Assembly (NCBI GenBank): GCA_002493515.1
Contig: DKYZ01000103.1
Span: 18,992-33,334, forward strand
Direction of reading: 5' to 3'
Origin: Porphyromonadaceae bacterium UBA7087
GTDB taxonomy: Bacteria > Bacteroidota > Bacteroidia > Bacteroidales > Muribaculaceae
Length of the DNA: 14,343 bases
Shown: one piece after another, positions 13,309-14,343 of the stretch
How the letters are laid out: every line of letters starts with the position of its first letter
Numbering within the stretch: position 1 is the first letter of the stretch
Translations under genes and position numbers: made by a program
Notes under the pieces: generated by a model
Databases searched by the model: none
Seen by the model: the letters and a program-made list of their open reading frames with translations, nothing else
What the model was told of the DNA's origin: nothing

Positions 13309-13329
13309 ATAAACGATAAACGATAAACG
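13309..13329 (+). repeat. Three tandem copies of ATAAACG after gmd
   Basis: Three exact 7-bp units at 13309-13315, 13316-13322 and 13323-13329, flanked by related sequence (TTAACGATTAGTT upstream, ATGAGC downstream). The array starts 14 bases after the gmd stop. Function is unknown; it may be a variable simple repeat. Confidence 0.85.
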
Positions 13330-13395
13330 ATGAGCGGTAGGCTATGGCTTAGAGTCGTAATGATATCGTAATAATAAACAATATAGGAAAACAAA

Positions 13396-13427
13396 AGAGG
13401 CGTCCCGGGATGAATCGGGACGCCTCT
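13396..13427. terminator. Strong terminator between gmd and gapA (bidirectional)
   Basis: A perfect 12-bp stem: AGAGGCGTCCCG at 13396-13407 with CGGGACGCCTCT at 13416-13427, loop of eight bases. On the minus strand it is followed by TTTGTTTTCC, a good T-tract for gapA, whose stop lies 22 bases upstream. On the plus strand CTTTCGGTTT follows, so it may also end the epimerase-gmd transcript. Confidence 0.88.
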
Positions 13428-13448
13428 CTTTCGGTTTGGCTGATATGA

Positions 13449-14343
13449 TTAGCCGTTTACTTTCTTCATGTGAGCGATGAGGTCGAGCACCTTGTTGGAG
13501 TAGCCGATCTCGTTGTCATACCAGGAGATTACTTTCACGAACTTGTCGGTGAGGTAAACGCCGGCGTTTGCGTCGAAGATGGAGGTCAGGGGGCATCCGA
13601 GGAAATCGGAGCTTACCACAGCGTCCTCAGTGTAGCCGAGCACACCCTTGAGCTCGCCTTCGGCAGCCTCTTTCATGGCAGCGCAGATGTCCTCCTTTGT
13701 GGCGGGCTTGGCGAGGTTGCAGGTCAGGTCGACAACAGAAACGTCGAGAGTCGGGACACGCATCGAGATACCGGTGAGCTTACCGTTGAGCTCGGGTATC
13801 ACTTTGCCTACAGCCTTGGCAGCGCCTGTGCTGGAGGGAATGATGTTGCCGGAAGCAGCACGGCCGCCGCGCCAGTCTTTCAGAGACGGACCGTCAACGG
13901 TGCGCTGTGTGGCTGTCGTGGAGTGAACGGTAGTCATAAGACCCTCTACGATGCCGAACTTCTCGTTGAGCACCTTGGCGATGGGGGCCAGACAGTTGGT
14001 GGTGCAGGAAGCGTTGGAAACGAACTGAGTGCCCTTTACATAGCTGTCCTGGTTTACACCGCATACAAACATCGGGGTGTCATCCTTCGAGGGAGCCGAC
14101 ATGACAACATATTTCGCTCCAGCCTCGATGTGGGCCTGGGCTTTCTCCTTGGTGAGGAAGAGACCGGTGGACTCCACTACATACTCGGCGCCTTTCTCGC
14201 CCCAAGCGATCTCAGCGGGGTTCTTGCATGCGGAAACCTTGATTTCCTTGCCGTTGACGATAAGAAGGCTCTTCTCTACGTCGTAGGATACCTCGCCGTC
14301 GAAACGACCGTGCATTGTATCATACTTGAGCATGTAAGCCATG
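13449..14343 (-). CDS. gapA: Glyceraldehyde-3-phosphate dehydrogenase (5' end outside window)
   Basis: At least 297 residues of phosphorylating GAPDH, which oxidises glyceraldehyde-3-phosphate to 1,3-bisphosphoglycerate with NAD(P)+ in glycolysis. Numbering from the first in-window Met, the catalytic Cys113 lies in SNASCTTNCLAP and the catalytic His140 in TTVHSTTATQ. LKDWRGGRAASGNIIPSSTG (154-173) is the phosphate-binding loop and SWYDNEIGYSN (273-283) the C-terminal signature. The fragment begins with MAYMLKYDTMHGRF, which is internal in this family, so about 40-45 N-terminal residues with the Rossmann GFGRIG motif are missing and cofactor preference cannot be judged. Codon use is strongly biased towards a small set, as expected of a highly expressed gene. 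A dedicated terminator follows. It has no evident functional link with the neighbouring polysaccharide genes. Confidence 0.97.
   Translation of the reverse strand, partial: MAYMLKYDTMHGRFDGEVSYDVEKSLLIVNGKEIKVSACKNPAEIAWGEKGAEYVVESTGLFLTKEKAQAHIEAGAKYVVMSAPSKDDTPMFVCGVNQDSYVKGTQFVSNASCTTNCLAPIAKVLNEKFGIVEGLMTTVHSTTATQRTVDGPSLKDWRGGRAASGNIIPSSTGAAKAVGKVIPELNGKLTGISMRVPTLDVSVVDLTCNLAKPATKEDICAAMKEAAEGELKGVLGYTEDAVVSSDFLGCPLTSIFDANAGVYLTDKFVKVISWYDNEIGYSNKVLDLIAHMKKVNG

Noticed and set aside
13309..13329. CRISPR-like array
   Set aside because: Units are 7 bp with no spacers between them, and no cas gene is present.

Overview
The window looks like chromosome of a Bacteroidales bacterium, most likely a gut Muribaculaceae- or Prevotella-like lineage (family is inference). 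Reasons: moderate-to-high GC; promoters of the Bacteroidetes type (TTTG, about 20 nt, TAnnTTTG); no consistent Shine-Dalgarno sites; tandem GH51 arabinofuranosidases; a secreted protein with a Por-secretion-like tail; a membrane-anchored TPR/HTH regulator; and the Bacteroidetes-specific radical SAM/lipoprotein pair.

Layout. (1) 1-2063, plus strand: the C-terminal end of one GH51 alpha-L-arabinofuranosidase, a hairpin, then a complete exported GH51 enzyme. Both point to arabinan/arabinoxylan breakdown. (2) 2120-3802, minus strand: a membrane-anchored, TPR-rich protein with a C-terminal LuxR-like helix-turn-helix. It converges on the GH51 gene across a strong bidirectional terminator. (3) 4076-6208, plus: a large exported protein of unknown function with a surface-sorting-like C-terminus, ended by a GC-rich terminator. 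(4) 6350-8023, plus: the most unusual gene here, one continuous reading frame joining an ECF-type sigma factor, a transmembrane helix, a Ser/Pro-rich and repeat-containing linker, and an outer-membrane beta-barrel. (5) 8113-9611, plus: a small lipoprotein and a radical SAM/SPASM enzyme that overlap by 4 bases, an uncharacterised peptide-modification-type system. (6) 9595-13295: envelope polysaccharide genes. A WecA/MraY-family sugar-phosphate transferase (minus strand) diverges from UDP-glucuronate 4-epimerase and GDP-mannose 4,6-dehydratase (plus strand), with a textbook Bacteroidetes promoter on each strand between them. (7) 13449-14343, minus: glyceraldehyde-3-phosphate dehydrogenase, cut by the window edge, with a strong terminator.

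The WecA-like enzyme would load the first sugar phosphate on undecaprenyl phosphate, while the two nucleotide-sugar enzymes supply UDP-galacturonate and the GDP-fucose (or GDP-rhamnose) precursor. The sigma/barrel fusion and the lipoprotein/rSAM pair lie in tandem 89 bases apart and could form one envelope-sensing and modification locus, but that link is inference. No tRNA, rRNA, CRISPR array, insertion sequence or phage gene was recognised.
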